Of a stretch of DNA of 51,257 nucleotides, positions 51,184 through 51,257 are shown piece after piece; position 1 is the first letter of the stretch, and each line of letters begins with the position of its first letter. The translations under genes and the position numbers were made by a program. The notes under the pieces were generated by a model that did not search any database, was not told where the DNA came from, and saw nothing but the letters and a program-made list of their open reading frames with translations. The stretch is from positions 1-51,257 of the forward strand of contig CAZUWY010000002.1 of NCBI GenBank assembly GCA_964624395.1, written 5' to 3'. Source of the stretch: UBA1046 sp964624395. GTDB taxonomy: Bacteria; Bacillota; Clostridia; Saccharofermentanales; DTU023.

Positions 51184-51257
51184 GGTATTACAACTTGTAG
51201 CTTAACAGGCGCAGAAGCTGCAGTCAAAGCAGTTCAGTGATTTTTTGCCTGTTACCG

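Overview
The window looks like a chromosomal piece of an anaerobic, amino-acid-fermenting Gram-positive bacterium (Bacillota, probably class Clostridia). The evidence is a complete CtsR-McsA-McsB-ClpC heat-shock operon, strong AGGAGG-type ribosome binding sites, an Opp system with a lipoprotein binding protein, a bacterial V-type ATPase, and the Stickland-type ornithine-degradation genes. Nearly every gene lies on the minus strand. Only a FadR-type regulator, a zinc-ribbon membrane protein and a glycerophosphodiesterase are on the plus strand. I saw no insertion sequence, prophage, CRISPR array, rRNA or tRNA.

Region 0.3-10.4 kb is an arginine/ornithine catabolic operon read leftwards: arcC, a fused ord-ortA, ortB, oraS, oraE, a GlmL/MutL-type ATPase, orr and alr, with a hairpin terminator after alr. 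The encoded route is L-ornithine to D-ornithine (Orr), to 2,4-diaminopentanoate (OraSE, B12 and PLP), to 2-amino-4-ketopentanoate (Ord), to acetyl-CoA plus D-alanine (OrtAB). Alr probably removes the D-alanine. ArcC makes ATP from carbamoyl phosphate. Arginine deiminase (arcA) is a separate unit at 19.8-21.0 kb. Ornithine carbamoyltransferase is not in the window.

Region 10.8-19.8 kb is a peptide-use operon (class IV aminotransferase, Xaa-Pro peptidase, oppB-C-D-F-A), ending in a good terminator. It faces a divergent FadR/GntR regulator. A TGGT-N3-ACCA palindrome sits on the -10 of a near-consensus promoter for the operon, and a related palindrome lies before the regulator gene, so the regulator probably represses both.

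Region 21.1-31.1 kb is a V-type ATPase operon in the order G-I-K-E-C-F-A-B-D followed by a class I aminotransferase, closed by a terminator. The rotor subunit K keeps the residues that bind Na+ in the Enterococcus hirae enzyme, so a sodium-coupled machine is likely.

Region 31.2-51.2 kb holds housekeeping genes: a PlsC-like acyltransferase with an added zinc ribbon, a zinc-ribbon membrane protein of unknown role, ctsR-mcsA-mcsB-clpC with CtsR boxes, maf, a GDPD phosphodiesterase, mfd, pth, a glmU-like gene, rlmH, murA, and a heterodimeric ABC exporter pair. The glmU homologue is in the usual pth-mfd neighbourhood but has lost signature residues of both active sites. This and the Ord-OrtA fusion are the most unusual points of the window.
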